64,000 bases of DNA from Nitrospirota bacterium (lineage in GTDB: Bacteria; Nitrospirota_A; Leptospirillia; Leptospirillales; Leptospirillaceae): positions 1 through 64,000 of the forward strand of contig JAKCDE010000002.1 of NCBI GenBank assembly GCA_021838585.1, given 5' to 3'. Of the stretch, positions 45,584 through 54,030 are shown one piece after another (within the stretch, counting starts at the first letter, position 1; each line of letters opens with the position of its first letter). Position numbers and translations under genes: made by a program. The notes under the pieces were generated by a model. That model saw nothing but the letters and a program-made list of their open reading frames with translations. It had not been told where the DNA came from and did not search any database.

Positions 45584-46839
45584 GACAGGACCCATCGGCC
45601 GACATTCCGTATGATCAGGCCGGCTGGCGCCGTTTCCAAAGCCTCCTCGGCCTCAATCTCCTGAACCTCTGGCTCGGGGTCGTGATCGGGGTGAGCGTTC
45701 CCTTCCTGACCGACTACCTGAAGGAGTCCCGCTGGAGCTTTTCCGAGATCGGGGTAGCCACCGCCCTCTTTGGGGCGGGAACTCTCCTTTTCCAGCCCCT
45801 GTCGGGGCTCTTCGCTGAAATGATCCCCCACCACAGGACGCTTCTGGCCCTGGTCGTCTTCATCTACGGCCTCGGACTCACCTTGCTGCCCTTCGCGGGA
45901 GGGTTTCACGCCGTGGTCGACGGGCTCCTGTTTCTTTCGGGCGGGGCCAGCGCCTTCTTCTTCACGCTCTCCTCCACGCTGGCCTTTTCGCTTTCGGGCC
46001 ACCAGAAGTTTGCCCGGATCATGGGGCAGACCCAGATGTCAAATCATGCGGGCTTTCTCGTCTCGGCTGCGGGAACGGCCGCCCTGATCCATCATCTGGG
46101 CCTTGCGGCGGGCTTTTTGCCCATCACGCTGGGCTCGGTCCTGGGGATCCTCTCCATCGGACTGATCCGTCGCCGGGACATGGTCTATCACCATCTGGCG
46201 CAAGGAAGCGATCCAGAGGGTCGGGACGAAATCCGGGACGACCGAACCCTCGGACGGGTCTTTCTCGACTTTTTCAGGACCCCCGCCGTCAGGGTCCTGC
46301 TTCTCTCGACCGCCCTCTTTCAGGTCGCCAACGCCCCGGTCATGCCGCTTCTCATGCTTTATCTGCGCTTTTTAAATGGCGGAAACGGGATGCTTGCCTG
46401 GGTCGTGATCCTGGCCCAGGCCACCATGATTCCCGTAGCCTGGGCCGCGGCCCGGCTCAGCTCGCGGTGGGGCCACAAGCTCGTCTTTTCTCTGGCCTTT
46501 TTCATCATGCCGCTTCGGTCGATGATTTGCGCCTCCACGATGAACACGGAGATCCTCCTGGCGACGCAGATTCTGGACGGGGTCGCGGCAGGGATCTACG
46601 GGGTCTCGGTGGCCCTGATCGTGAGCGATCTGACCCGGGGACGGAAGGGATTCAATCTCCTGATGGGACTCTCCCAGATCGCCATGGCGTTGGGCTCGGT
46701 CGTGGGGCCGGCCCTCCAAGGGGTTTCGGTGGGGGATGTGGGGTTCCGCTTCGCCTTTCTCGTCTTCGCCGGAATCGCCGCTCTGGCCGCGGGGATCTTC
46801 TCCCATTTCATGCCAGACCCCCCGCGCGCCGTTCCTTGA
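45580..46839 (+). CDS. MFS transporter in the glgE operon
   Basis: The 419-residue membrane protein has about 12 helices in two halves separated by a charged loop (about 200-225, RRRDMVYHHLAQGSDPEGRDE). It fits the major facilitator superfamily, near the LacY/nucleoside symporter-like groups. The GTG overlaps the maltokinase stop by four bases, so a sugar or maltooligosaccharide substrate is likely, but direction and substrate are unknown. The next gene is over 200 bases away. Confidence 0.8.
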   Translation: MRQDPSADIPYDQAGWRRFQSLLGLNLLNLWLGVVIGVSVPFLTDYLKESRWSFSEIGVATALFGAGTLLFQPLSGLFAEMIPHHRTLLALVVFIYGLGLTLLPFAGGFHAVVDGLLFLSGGASAFFFTLSSTLAFSLSGHQKFARIMGQTQMSNHAGFLVSAAGTAALIHHLGLAAGFLPITLGSVLGILSIGLIRRRDMVYHHLAQGSDPEGRDEIRDDRTLGRVFLDFFRTPAVRVLLLSTALFQVANAPVMPLLMLYLRFLNGGNGMLAWVVILAQATMIPVAWAAARLSSRWGHKLVFSLAFFIMPLRSMICASTMNTEILLATQILDGVAAGIYGVSVALIVSDLTRGRKGFNLLMGLSQIAMALGSVVGPALQGVSVGDVGFRFAFLVFAGIAALAAGIFSHFMPDPPRAVP

Positions 46840-47036
46840 GGGGGCCTTTTTCCGGGCGCTAGGGGTGGTTCTTCCCTCCAGTCCGGATGTCTTTGAAGGG
46901 TCCGGAGGATCCTTGAGGCATCGGCCGCATAGGCCACGACAGGAATCGATAAAAGAACCAGATCTTTCTCTTTCGGAAAAAATCGTCCCTGTTTCTGACA
47001 TCCTGGAAATTTAAGGATATTTTTTCATATGATTTA

Positions 47037-47053
47037 CATGGTAATAATCCATG
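47037..47053. promoter_or_regulatory. Palindrome upstream of the first VapB antitoxin
   Basis: CATGGTAATAATCCATG is a 5-7-5 perfect inverted repeat ending 20 bases before the antitoxin start. Antitoxins of this type usually bind such sites to repress their own operon, so it is a candidate operator. Confidence 0.4.
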
Positions 47054-47073
47054 GGCGTTATAAGGAGGCTCCC

Positions 47074-47283
47074 ATGTCAAAGGCCACCATTACATTGCCC
47101 AGAGAGCTTTTGAATGAGTTGATGCACCTCCTCCATGCCAAAAGCAAGACGGAGACCGTCATGAAGGCCGTTCTGGAGGAGATCCGACGAAAAAAAGTGG
47201 AAAGAATCCGGTCAGTGGCCGGTTCCATGGAGTTTGTGAGATCGGCGGAGAAATTGCGCCACGGAGACGAGCGGCTTGGATAA
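47074..47283 (+). CDS. VapB-type antitoxin (copy 1)
   Basis: The 69-residue protein starts MSKATITLPRELLNELM, the N-terminal DNA-binding strand and helix of ribbon-helix-helix antitoxins. The AKSKTETVMKAVLEEIRRKK segment completes the fold. The ATG follows AAGGAGG. Its stop overlaps the start of a PIN-domain toxin that is broken (next feature), so this antitoxin may be an orphan. Confidence 0.75.
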   Translation: MSKATITLPRELLNELMHLLHAKSKTETVMKAVLEEIRRKKVERIRSVAGSMEFVRSAEKLRHGDERLG

Positions 47284-47688
47284 GGTCTTGGTCGACACCT
47301 CCGTCTGGATTAAGTTTTTATTAAATCTGGTCATTTCTACACTCTCGTTTAGACCCTCCTCGCCAAGGATAGGGCCTGTATGGTCGGGCCCATTTTTGCC
47401 GAACTGAGGCAAGGATCGAAGACGGTAAAGGATTGGAAGTTTTAGGGAATTCATCCATGCCTTCGCGTTGCTGCCGGAAAATCCTTCCCTTTGGAGAAAG
47501 GTTGGGGACCTGTCTTTCCGGCTCAGGAAGCAGGGAATGGCCCTGGGGCTGGCTGATTGCTTCATTGCCGTTTCCGCCCGGAAAGGGGGCGTGGCTCTTC
47601 TGAGTTTGGAGAGCCTTTCTCCCTCATCGAAAAGGACGCAACGATTCGTCTATACGGCCAGGATGGATCGCCTTTCCTCACCGGATGA
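47276..47688 (+). pseudogene. Broken VapC (PIN-domain) toxin, copy 1
   Basis: The reading frame begins with TTG (47276) as MDKVLVDTSVWIKF, the PIN-domain start with its catalytic Asp, and then shifts frame. The next part, DRACMVGPIFAELRQGSKTVKDWKF, is in another frame and ends in a stop. A third piece, LPENPSLWRKVGDLSFRLRKQGMALGLADCFIAVSA, carries the later PIN acids. A fourth (FSLIEKDATIRLYG) is again in a different frame. Several frameshifts make it non-functional. Its end overlaps the methyltransferase gene on the other strand. Confidence 0.8.
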
Positions 47689-48355
47689 TCATCATCTGAT
47701 TTCCTCCCCGCTGGAACTCGTAGGGAACCGGTTCGATCGCGATGCGGTAGCCTTCTCGGGACAGCCCTTCCACGACAGGGTCCAGATGGCGTGACCAGAC
47801 CGCCCCCAACTCCAGAAGAGGGAACACTCGGATCTCCCGGGCTACCCGGCGAAGCTCCCGGATTGACCGAAGATGGAAGTCGAGTGAGAGGTGGGGACTG
47901 TAGAGAAAGAGGTAATGGGAGCAGAGTGCGAGCCCGAATTCGCCGGTCTGGAAAGGGAGCTCGGGCAGGGACATGTCGCAATACCGTCCTTCATCGAGAC
48001 CCCGGGGATAGTCTTCCAGGAAGGCGTTCATGGCGTCCATTCGGGTCTGACCCAGAGACTCGACGGAAGGAATCGTTTTCCAAACGAATTCGTGGGCATT
48101 CTTCCGGGTTTCGGAAAGAACGGTGTCGAAGACCTGATCGATCCGGGTCCGGATCTCTCCACAGGAGAATCGGTAAAGGGGATCGACCGAGACGACCGCT
48201 CCTCCCCGGGATGTGAGTCCCGCGTTGAAGCTCGCCGGACCATCGGCGCACCCCAGGATCCGTTCTGCAAGATCTCCCTCCGAAAGAGCAAACATCTCCC
48301 GGTATTCCTCGTAGGATCGCCCCCAGGGAACGATCTCGTCCAGGGTGAAAGCCAC
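47678..48355 (-). CDS. Putative SAM-dependent methyltransferase
   Basis: The 225-residue protein has what looks like a class I methyltransferase core: ILGCADGPASFNAGLTSRGGAVVSVDPLY would be the SAM-binding glycine motif and acidic strand end. ALCSHYLFLYS is the later strand. I cannot name the substrate. The GTG at 48355 is preferred because AAAGGAG lies five bases before it; an ATG at 48370 also opens the frame but contains that site. It is surrounded by gene remnants but itself intact. Confidence 0.65.
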   Translation of the reverse strand: MAFTLDEIVPWGRSYEEYREMFALSEGDLAERILGCADGPASFNAGLTSRGGAVVSVDPLYRFSCGEIRTRIDQVFDTVLSETRKNAHEFVWKTIPSVESLGQTRMDAMNAFLEDYPRGLDEGRYCDMSLPELPFQTGEFGLALCSHYLFLYSPHLSLDFHLRSIRELRRVAREIRVFPLLELGAVWSRHLDPVVEGLSREGYRIAIEPVPYEFQRGGNQMMIIR

Positions 48356-48417
48356 ACAGGCTCCTTTCAAAAAGGGAAATTTGTTCGGAATTCCCGGTTT
48401 CCAAGCGAAAGGGTCTT

Positions 48418-48507
48418 TCAGAAAAGAGCCTGCAGGAACACCTTCACTGTATTTGCAAATCCATTCGGATCGTCCTCATGGACTGCGTGCCCTCCGTGTG
48501 TCAGGGG
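48418..48507 (-). pseudogene. C-terminal remnant of an alpha/beta hydrolase
   Basis: A 29-codon open stretch ends THGGHAVHEDDPNGFANTV plus KVFLQALF. This is the family C-terminus of alpha/beta hydrolases, with the catalytic His in GGHAVHEDDP. An in-frame stop precedes it and no start or nucleophile elbow remains, so most of the gene is gone. It lies just upstream of the methyltransferase in the same direction. Confidence 0.6.
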
Positions 48508-48738
48508 TCACGAGCCGACGTCGGACCGCTGCAGGGCCATTTGGTCAGGTTTCGCTTGTGTTGTGACCCTGCACTCCCGCCGGTCAAGAGTTCCGGAGAT
48601 CGGGGTCAAGCTAGTCGGCCCATATGAAATGAGGCCGCCTTGACACATTCACGTCACATTTTTCTGAGGCTCATCCTTCCCGGGTCCTCTCGGATCGGAG
48701 TTTTTCTTCAGCTCTGGCTTTGACGGGAATCTGAAAGC
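48508..48738. other. Gene-free stretch in the eroded region
   Basis: I see no convincing gene, promoter or RNA here. Stop codons are frequent in most frames. It lies between the hydrolase remnant and the second VapC remnant and is probably decayed sequence. Confidence 0.4.
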
Positions 48739-49121
48739 TCACAGCCTTGCAAAGGAGATCTTCAGGGAAAGGGCGACCGAATGGAGCCTCCTGTCCCGAG
48801 TCCAGAGGGATCCCCTTTCAGAAAGTGAAACCGAAGAAAGGAGATGGGCATCAAGATAGCCGATCCCTTTTCCGGAGATTCCTCGATGTTCGATGAAAAA
48901 CAGAAATTCTTCTTCGGTGGAGGAAGGAGCCCGGGGCAGATTTTGAAGGAACTCAAGAATCTCCTTCCGATTCTTCAGATTTCAACAGGCGAGTTCCCCG
49001 CCGATAAAAGGGTGGATCAGGACCTGGCCTGTTTCGAGAAGGTCCTGAAGGACAGGACTTCCTTGCGCAAATGATCGATCCAGACAGAGGTATCGACAAG
49101 AACCGCGCGGCTAGGTCCGAC
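48739..49121 (-). pseudogene. Broken VapC (PIN-domain) toxin, copy 2
   Basis: On the minus strand the protein begins SRAVLVDTSVWIDHLRKE, the PIN start with its catalytic Asp. It shifts frame within about ten codons and resumes as VLQDLLETGQVLIHPFIGGELAC. A TGA stop then replaces a Gly codon before NLKNRKEILEFLQNL. The remainder continues to GKGIGYLDAHLLSS and LWTRDRRL, the later PIN acids. One frameshift and one nonsense change make it a pseudogene. It follows the antitoxin at 49111. Confidence 0.8.
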
Positions 49122-49311
49122 GGCTTGGCCGGCGTCGGGGAACGGACTTTAGTTGGGGTTCGCTCCCTCCCGAAAGAGCGAGGCGTCTTCTACTTTCCCG
49201 CTCGATCAACGCTTTGAGCCCCTCTTGCACCAGTGCTGTTTTTTCGTTCGCCCCACTTATTTTTTTGGCCTTGGCGAGAAGTTCGTCGTCAATGTTCAAG
49301 GTCGTTCTCAC
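49111..49311 (-). CDS. VapB-type antitoxin (copy 2)
   Basis: The 66-residue protein begins MRTTLNIDDELLAKAKKISG, a clear ribbon-helix-helix antitoxin N-terminus. ALVQEGLKALIERESRRRLALSGGS follows, the toxin-wrapping tail. The GTG start has AAGGA upstream. The cognate VapC downstream is broken, so this antitoxin appears orphaned. It differs from the antitoxin at 47074, so the two loci are independent. Confidence 0.82.
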   Translation of the reverse strand: MRTTLNIDDELLAKAKKISGANEKTALVQEGLKALIERESRRRLALSGGSEPQLKSVPRRRPSRRT

Positions 49312-49340
49312 ATTTTTTCCTTATTGTTGCATCAAAAAAG

Positions 49341-49354
49341 TCATCAATTGATGA
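49341..49354. promoter_or_regulatory. Palindrome upstream of the second VapB antitoxin
   Basis: TCATCAATTGATGA is a perfect 14-base palindrome about 30 bases upstream of the antitoxin start. It is a candidate autoregulation site. Confidence 0.45.
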
Positions 49355-49592
49355 TGATTATTATGACATACCGCCTGATCCCGATAAAGGTTGTGCTCTC
49401 TCCTCACAGTCGCGAGCTTGACCATCGGCTTTGGCCCGGACGAAAAGTTTCATCCCGGGTTGGCGGAACAGCAAGCCGGGGATCCTGTCAGCACAGGGCA
49501 CAGGGTAGCGGTCAGGTCATTTTCAGGGGAGAAGGTTTTGAGGAGGCCGGAGAGGGAGCCCCGGAACGTTTTCGGGCCAAGGAGGGGTTTGA

Positions 49593-50045
49593 TTACTGAC
49601 GATTGCCGGTCCCCTTCGGGACGGTGGGCAAGAGAAGGATTTTCTGGATCAGGGCGCCCTTCGGCGTCTCCCGATAATCGATCTCGAGGTCCGTTCCTTT
49701 TTTGAGGGCCCTGACCCCCACCGTCCGGCCCCCGGAGTAGACCATCGTGTCGGGGACCAGAACCCCTCCGAAGAGGAAGACAAGAAAAGGGTCCTTCCCC
49801 AGGGTGGCGGTCAGGGTCATAGGGTGGTGTGACAGATCCAGGCTGTCGAGGCGGCCAACAAAACGCCGCAGGGAGGGAGATCCGGCTTCGGGCTTCTTCA
49901 GACCCGGATGGGCAACCGGTGGATGGAGCTCGGCCGACGCGATTCCAGGCAAGAGAAGGAGCACCAGAAGAAGGGCCGGGAGTCCGAAGCGCCGTCCTGC
50001 GGGAAGGAGAAACTGTGAAAGGGGGAGGCGGCCAGGGGGATTCAT
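49593..50045 (-). CDS. Secreted or periplasmic protein of unknown function in the trehalose operon
   Basis: The 150-residue protein has an N-terminal signal (hydrophobic about 21-38, [17 protein letters not shown]). A mature beta-rich domain with [24 protein letters not shown] and the ending [25 protein letters not shown] follows. I recognise no family; the pattern recalls small beta-barrel domains. Its ATG overlaps the glgX stop by four bases, making it the last gene of the treZ-to-glgX operon. Why an exported protein is coupled to cytoplasmic sugar enzymes is unclear. No terminator is evident in 49355-49592. Confidence 0.65.
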   Translation of the reverse strand: MNPPGRLPLSQFLLPAGRRFGLPALLLVLLLLPGIASAELHPPVAHPGLKKPEAGSPSLRRFVGRLDSLDLSHHPMTLTATLGKDPFLVFLFGGVLVPDTMVYSGGRTVGVRALKKGTDLEIDYRETPKGALIQKILLLPTVPKGTGNRQ

Positions 50046-52243
50046 GGAGAGGAACCGTTACCCCCGGCAGGAATCGGGCGTGGGAGAGGCCGGGCGACCT
50101 CTGCTCCGGATTTGCTTTCCTGCAGGACGAAGAGGGCCATCGACCGCCCCGGGGTATCATAAGGGCGCCCTCCCCGAAAAAAGCTCCGGCGGGGAGGGAG
50201 GGCCCCCGGACGGGGGTGGGCGGTGTCGAGAAGAAGGGACCAGTGGGCGCCCTTCCGGTGGGCGGGCAGGATGAAGGAGACGGTGTCGTAGTGGGCGTTG
50301 AAGAGGATGAGGAGGGTGTCTCCCGACAGGGGACGCCCCCGGCTGTCCCGCTCATCGATCAGGTCTCCCGAGAGTCTGACCCCCAGGGTCCGGACAAAAT
50401 CGGCGTTCCACTCCTCGTCGGTCATCTCGTGGCCGGTGGGGGAGAACCAGGAGATGTCCTTGATCTCCGAGCCGCGGATCTTGCGCCCGTGGAAGAACTT
50501 CCTCCGCCGGAGGACAGGGGAGGAGCGGCGGAGGGCGATCATGAAGCGGGTGAAGGCGAGAAGGTTTTTCTGGTCGGCCGTCAGGGTCCAGTCATACCAG
50601 GAGAGGTCGTTGTCCTGGCAGTAGGCGTTGTTGTTTCCCCGCTGGGTCCGGGCGATCTCGTCGCCGCCGCAGAGCATCGGGACTCCCTGGGAGACCATGA
50701 GGGTTGCGATGAAGTTCCGCATCTGGCGGAGCCTGAGATCGCGGATCTCAGGTTTGTCGGTCGGGCCCTCTTCTCCGCAGTTCCAGCTGATGTTGTCGTT
50801 GTTTCCGTCACGGTTTTCCTCGAGATTGGCCTCGTTGTGCTTGTCGTTGTAACTCACGAGGTCGTTTAAGGTGAATCCGTCGTGGGCGGTGACGAAGTTG
50901 ATGCTCGCGTGGGGGCGTCGTCCCTCCTGCTCATAGAGATCGCTGCTTCCGGAGAGGCGGGTGGCGAGTTCCGCCACCTGGCGCCCGTCCCCTTTCCAGA
51001 AGCGACGGATCGTGTCCCGGTACAGCCCGTTCCATTCAGTCCAGAGTGAGGGAAAGTTCCCGACCTGGTAGCCGCCTTCTCCCACGTCCCACGGTTCGGC
51101 GATCAGCTTCACCTGGGAGACGACAGGGTCCTGCTGGATGACGTCGAAGAAGGCGGAGAGCTTGTCGACCTCGTGGAGCTCCCGGGCCAGGGCGCTGGCC
51201 AGGTCGAACCGGAATCCGTCCACATGCATCTCGAGGATCCAGTAGCGGAGGCTGTCCATGATCATCTGGAGGACCTGGGGATGGCGCATGTTCAGGGTGT
51301 TTCCGCACCCGGTGTAGTCCATGTAGTACCGGGGCTCCTTTTCCATCAGGCGGTAGTAGGTCGGGTTGTCGATTCCCCGGAGCGACAGGGTGGGACCCAG
51401 GTGGTTTCCCTCGCAGGTGTGGTTGTAGACCACGTCGAGGATGACCTCGATGCCCGCGTCGTGGAACGTCCGGACCATCCGCTTGAACTCGTTCGAGGGA
51501 GACATGGTTCCCGAGCCGTAGCGGTTGTCCGGGGCAAAGTAGGAGAGGGTGTTGTATCCCCAGTAGTTGGTGAGCCCCCGGGTGACGAGTGTGTGCTCAC
51601 TCGCGTGTTGGTGGACCGGCAGAAGTTCGACGGCGGTGATCCCCAGATCCGTGAGATAGTCGACGACCGGTTCGCTGGCGAGCCCGGCGTAAGTGCCGCG
51701 AAGCTCCGGCGGAAGATCCGGGTGCAAGGCGGTGAGCCCCTTGACGTGGGTTTCGTAGATGACCGTCTCCGACCAGGGGGTCCGGGGAGGCCGGTCGGTC
51801 CCCCAGACGTAGGCCGGATCGAGAACGACCGCGAGAGGGGCCCCTGCGGCATTGTCCCGGGTGTCCATCACCTTGTCCCCTTCGGGATGGCCGAGAGGAT
51901 AGGCGAAGAGCGTGTCGTCCCACCGGACCCTCCGGGCGATCTCCTTGGCATAGGGATCCAGAACGACCTTGTTCGGATTGAACCTAAGTCCTCTGTCGGG
52001 ATCGTAGGCTCCATGGACCCGATAACCGTAAATCAGCCCCGGCCGGGCATCGGGAAGGTAGAGGTGCCAGATGTGGTTGGTCCGCTCGGAGAGGGGAATG
52101 CGGATCGATTCGGCGGTGGCGGAGCCGTCGGGAAAGAGGCAGAGTTCCACCCCTTCCGCGTTCTCGGAAAAAAGGGAGAAGTTGACCCCTTTTCCGTCCC
52201 AGGTGGCTCCCAGGGGAAAGGGTTTTCCGGGCATGGTCCTCAC
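50042..52243 (-). CDS. glgX: Glycogen debranching enzyme GlgX
   Basis: The 733-residue GH13_11 isoamylase-type enzyme hydrolyses alpha-1,6 branches of glycogen. It has an N-terminal CBM48-like domain ([20 protein letters not shown]). The catalytic barrel holds [15 protein letters not shown] (nucleophile Asp), [19 protein letters not shown] (acid/base Glu) and [24 protein letters not shown] (stabilising Asp). The GTG at 52243 overlaps the treS stop (GTGA); ATG 52234 is an alternative. In trehalose-forming operons this enzyme (TreX) supplies linear glucans to TreY. Confidence 0.95.
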   Translation of the reverse strand: MRTMPGKPFPLGATWDGKGVNFSLFSENAEGVELCLFPDGSATAESIRIPLSERTNHIWHLYLPDARPGLIYGYRVHGAYDPDRGLRFNPNKVVLDPYAKEIARRVRWDDTLFAYPLGHPEGDKVMDTRDNAAGAPLAVVLDPAYVWGTDRPPRTPWSETVIYETHVKGLTALHPDLPPELRGTYAGLASEPVVDYLTDLGITAVELLPVHQHASEHTLVTRGLTNYWGYNTLSYFAPDNRYGSGTMSPSNEFKRMVRTFHDAGIEVILDVVYNHTCEGNHLGPTLSLRGIDNPTYYRLMEKEPRYYMDYTGCGNTLNMRHPQVLQMIMDSLRYWILEMHVDGFRFDLASALARELHEVDKLSAFFDVIQQDPVVSQVKLIAEPWDVGEGGYQVGNFPSLWTEWNGLYRDTIRRFWKGDGRQVAELATRLSGSSDLYEQEGRRPHASINFVTAHDGFTLNDLVSYNDKHNEANLEENRDGNNDNISWNCGEEGPTDKPEIRDLRLRQMRNFIATLMVSQGVPMLCGGDEIARTQRGNNNAYCQDNDLSWYDWTLTADQKNLLAFTRFMIALRRSSPVLRRRKFFHGRKIRGSEIKDISWFSPTGHEMTDEEWNADFVRTLGVRLSGDLIDERDSRGRPLSGDTLLILFNAHYDTVSFILPAHRKGAHWSLLLDTAHPRPGALPPRRSFFRGGRPYDTPGRSMALFVLQESKSGAEVARPLPRPIPAGGNGSSP

Positions 52244-54030
52244 GGTCCCTGTCCTTCGGGCCCGGCCGTGGAGCGGCGCCCGGACCGGGGAGATCCCGAA
52301 GCGCGCGTCTTTTTTTTCGGATTCTCAGGCGACTGGACATCTCCAAGACGACGGTGGGGGTGGGAGTGGGGGGCTCCTTGAGTGCGGCCGGGAGGGTGCA
52401 ATGCGAGCCAGAAGAACCCATAGGGACTCACCGTGAAGTGAAATCGGGAATTCCGGATGGGGGGGAAGGGATTGTTGCCGAAAAGCTCCACGGGAACATG
52501 GTTCCGGAATCGGGAGAGGTCGACCGTCACTGATTCGGTGCGGTCCGAGAGGTTGTTGAGGATCAGGACGACATCGTCCCCCAGCTCGCGCAGATAGGCC
52601 AGAACACTCCGGTTTCGGGTATTCAGGATGGTCAACCGCCCGCGCCCGAACAGTCTGGTCGCCTGCCGGACGGCCAGCATCTGCCGGAGGGTGTTGAGGG
52701 GGCTGGTGGGATAGCGGGCCTGGTTTTCCACATTGACGACCTGGTAGCCGTAGATGGGGTTCTGGATGACCGGAGCGTAAAGGTCGGAGGGGTTGGCCCG
52801 GGAAAATCCTCCATTCCGGTCGGAGGACCATTGCATCGGGGTCCGGACTCCGTTCCGGTCCCCGAGATGGACATTGTCTCCCATGCCGATTTCGTCGCCA
52901 TAGTAAAGAATGGGTGTTCCGGGAAGGGTCAGGAGCAGGCTGTGCATGAGGTCGATCTTCCGGCGGTCGTTCTGCATGAGGGGAGCGAGCCTCCGCCGGA
53001 TCCCGATGTTGAGCCGCATCCGCGGATCCTGGGCGTAGGTGGACCACAGGTAGTCGCGCTCCTGGTCGCTCACCATCTCGAGGGTCAGCTCGTCGTGGTT
53101 TCTGAGGAAGATCGCCCATTGGCAGCTCTCCGGAATGGGCGGGGTCTGCTCGAGGATGTCGATGACGGGCTTCCGGTCTCCCCGGGCGATGGCGATGAAG
53201 AGCCGGGGCATGAGGGGGAAGTGGTAGGCCATGTGGAACTCGTCGCCGTTTCCGAAGTAGGGAAGGACGTCCTGGGGCCACTGGTTGGCCTCGGCCAGAA
53301 GCATCCGGCCGGGGAACTCACGGTCGACCTCGGCCCGGAGGCGCTTCATGAAGGCGTGGGTCTCCGGAAGGTTCTCGCAGTTCGTGCCCTCCCGCTCGTA
53401 GAGATAGGGAACGGCGTCGCAGCGGAGGCCGTCCACCCCGAGGGAGAACCAGAACTTGACCACCTTCAGAAGCTCCTCCTGGACCATGGGATTGTCGAAG
53501 TTCAGGTCGGGCTGGTGGTGAAAGAAACGGTGCCAGTAGTACTGGCGCGTGCGGGGCTCCCAGGTCCAGTTCGACTTCTCCGTGTCGCTGAAAATGATCC
53601 GGGTTTCCTTGTAGCGGTCCGGGGTGTCGCTCCAGACGTAGTAGTCCCGGAAGGGAGAGGAGCGGGAGGAGGCGGCGGAAATGAACCAGGGATGGGTGTT
53701 GGAGGTGTGGTTCAGCACCAGCTCCGTGATGACGCGGATCCCACGGTCATGGGCCGCCGAGAGGAAGCGCTGGAACTCCTCCATCGTTCCGTAGGGGGGG
53801 TAGAGGGCGTAGTAGTTCCGGATGTCGTAGCCGTCGTCCCGAAGCGGGGAGTCGGTGAAAGGAAGGAGCCAGAGGGCCGTGACGCCCAGGTCCTGAAGAT
53901 AGTCGAGGCGTCCCGTCAGTCCGGCAAAGTCTCCGATTCCGTCGGCGTTGGAGTCGAAAAAAGACTTGACCGGGATTTCGTAGATGATGACGTCCTTGTA
54001 CCAGTCGGAGGCTCCTCCGAGGGTTGTCAT
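52240..54030 (-). CDS. treS: Trehalose synthase (maltose alpha-D-glucosyltransferase)
   Basis: The 596-residue GH13_16 enzyme interconverts maltose and trehalose. Active-site residues are all present: Asp205 in [10 protein letters not shown] (nucleophile), Glu247 in LLAEANQWP (acid/base) and His312-Asp313 in [19 protein letters not shown] and [11 protein letters not shown] are also normal for TreS. It lacks the fused maltokinase domain found in many species. The last 45 or so residues form a basic, proline-rich tail unlike the core family. The ATG overlaps the stop of the TreS-like gene upstream by four bases. Confidence 0.95.
   Translation of the reverse strand: MTTLGGASDWYKDVIIYEIPVKSFFDSNADGIGDFAGLTGRLDYLQDLGVTALWLLPFTDSPLRDDGYDIRNYYALYPPYGTMEEFQRFLSAAHDRGIRVITELVLNHTSNTHPWFISAASSRSSPFRDYYVWSDTPDRYKETRIIFSDTEKSNWTWEPRTRQYYWHRFFHHQPDLNFDNPMVQEELLKVVKFWFSLGVDGLRCDAVPYLYEREGTNCENLPETHAFMKRLRAEVDREFPGRMLLAEANQWPQDVLPYFGNGDEFHMAYHFPLMPRLFIAIARGDRKPVIDILEQTPPIPESCQWAIFLRNHDELTLEMVSDQERDYLWSTYAQDPRMRLNIGIRRRLAPLMQNDRRKIDLMHSLLLTLPGTPILYYGDEIGMGDNVHLGDRNGVRTPMQWSSDRNGGFSRANPSDLYAPVIQNPIYGYQVVNVENQARYPTSPLNTLRQMLAVRQATRLFGRGRLTILNTRNRSVLAYLRELGDDVVLILNNLSDRTESVTVDLSRFRNHVPVELFGNNPFPPIRNSRFHFTVSPYGFFWLALHPPGRTQGAPHSHPHRRLGDVQSPENPKKKTRASGSPRSGRRSTAGPEGQGP

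Noticed and set aside
47678..48507. BioC/BioH-like pair (methyltransferase plus alpha/beta hydrolase)
   Set aside because: The methyltransferase lacks recognisable BioC features and the hydrolase is only a C-terminal scrap.
48844..49074. 76-codon plus-strand ORF
   Set aside because: The minus strand here encodes recognisable VapC pieces (GKGIGYLDAHLLSS, LWTRDRRL), so the plus frame is a shadow.
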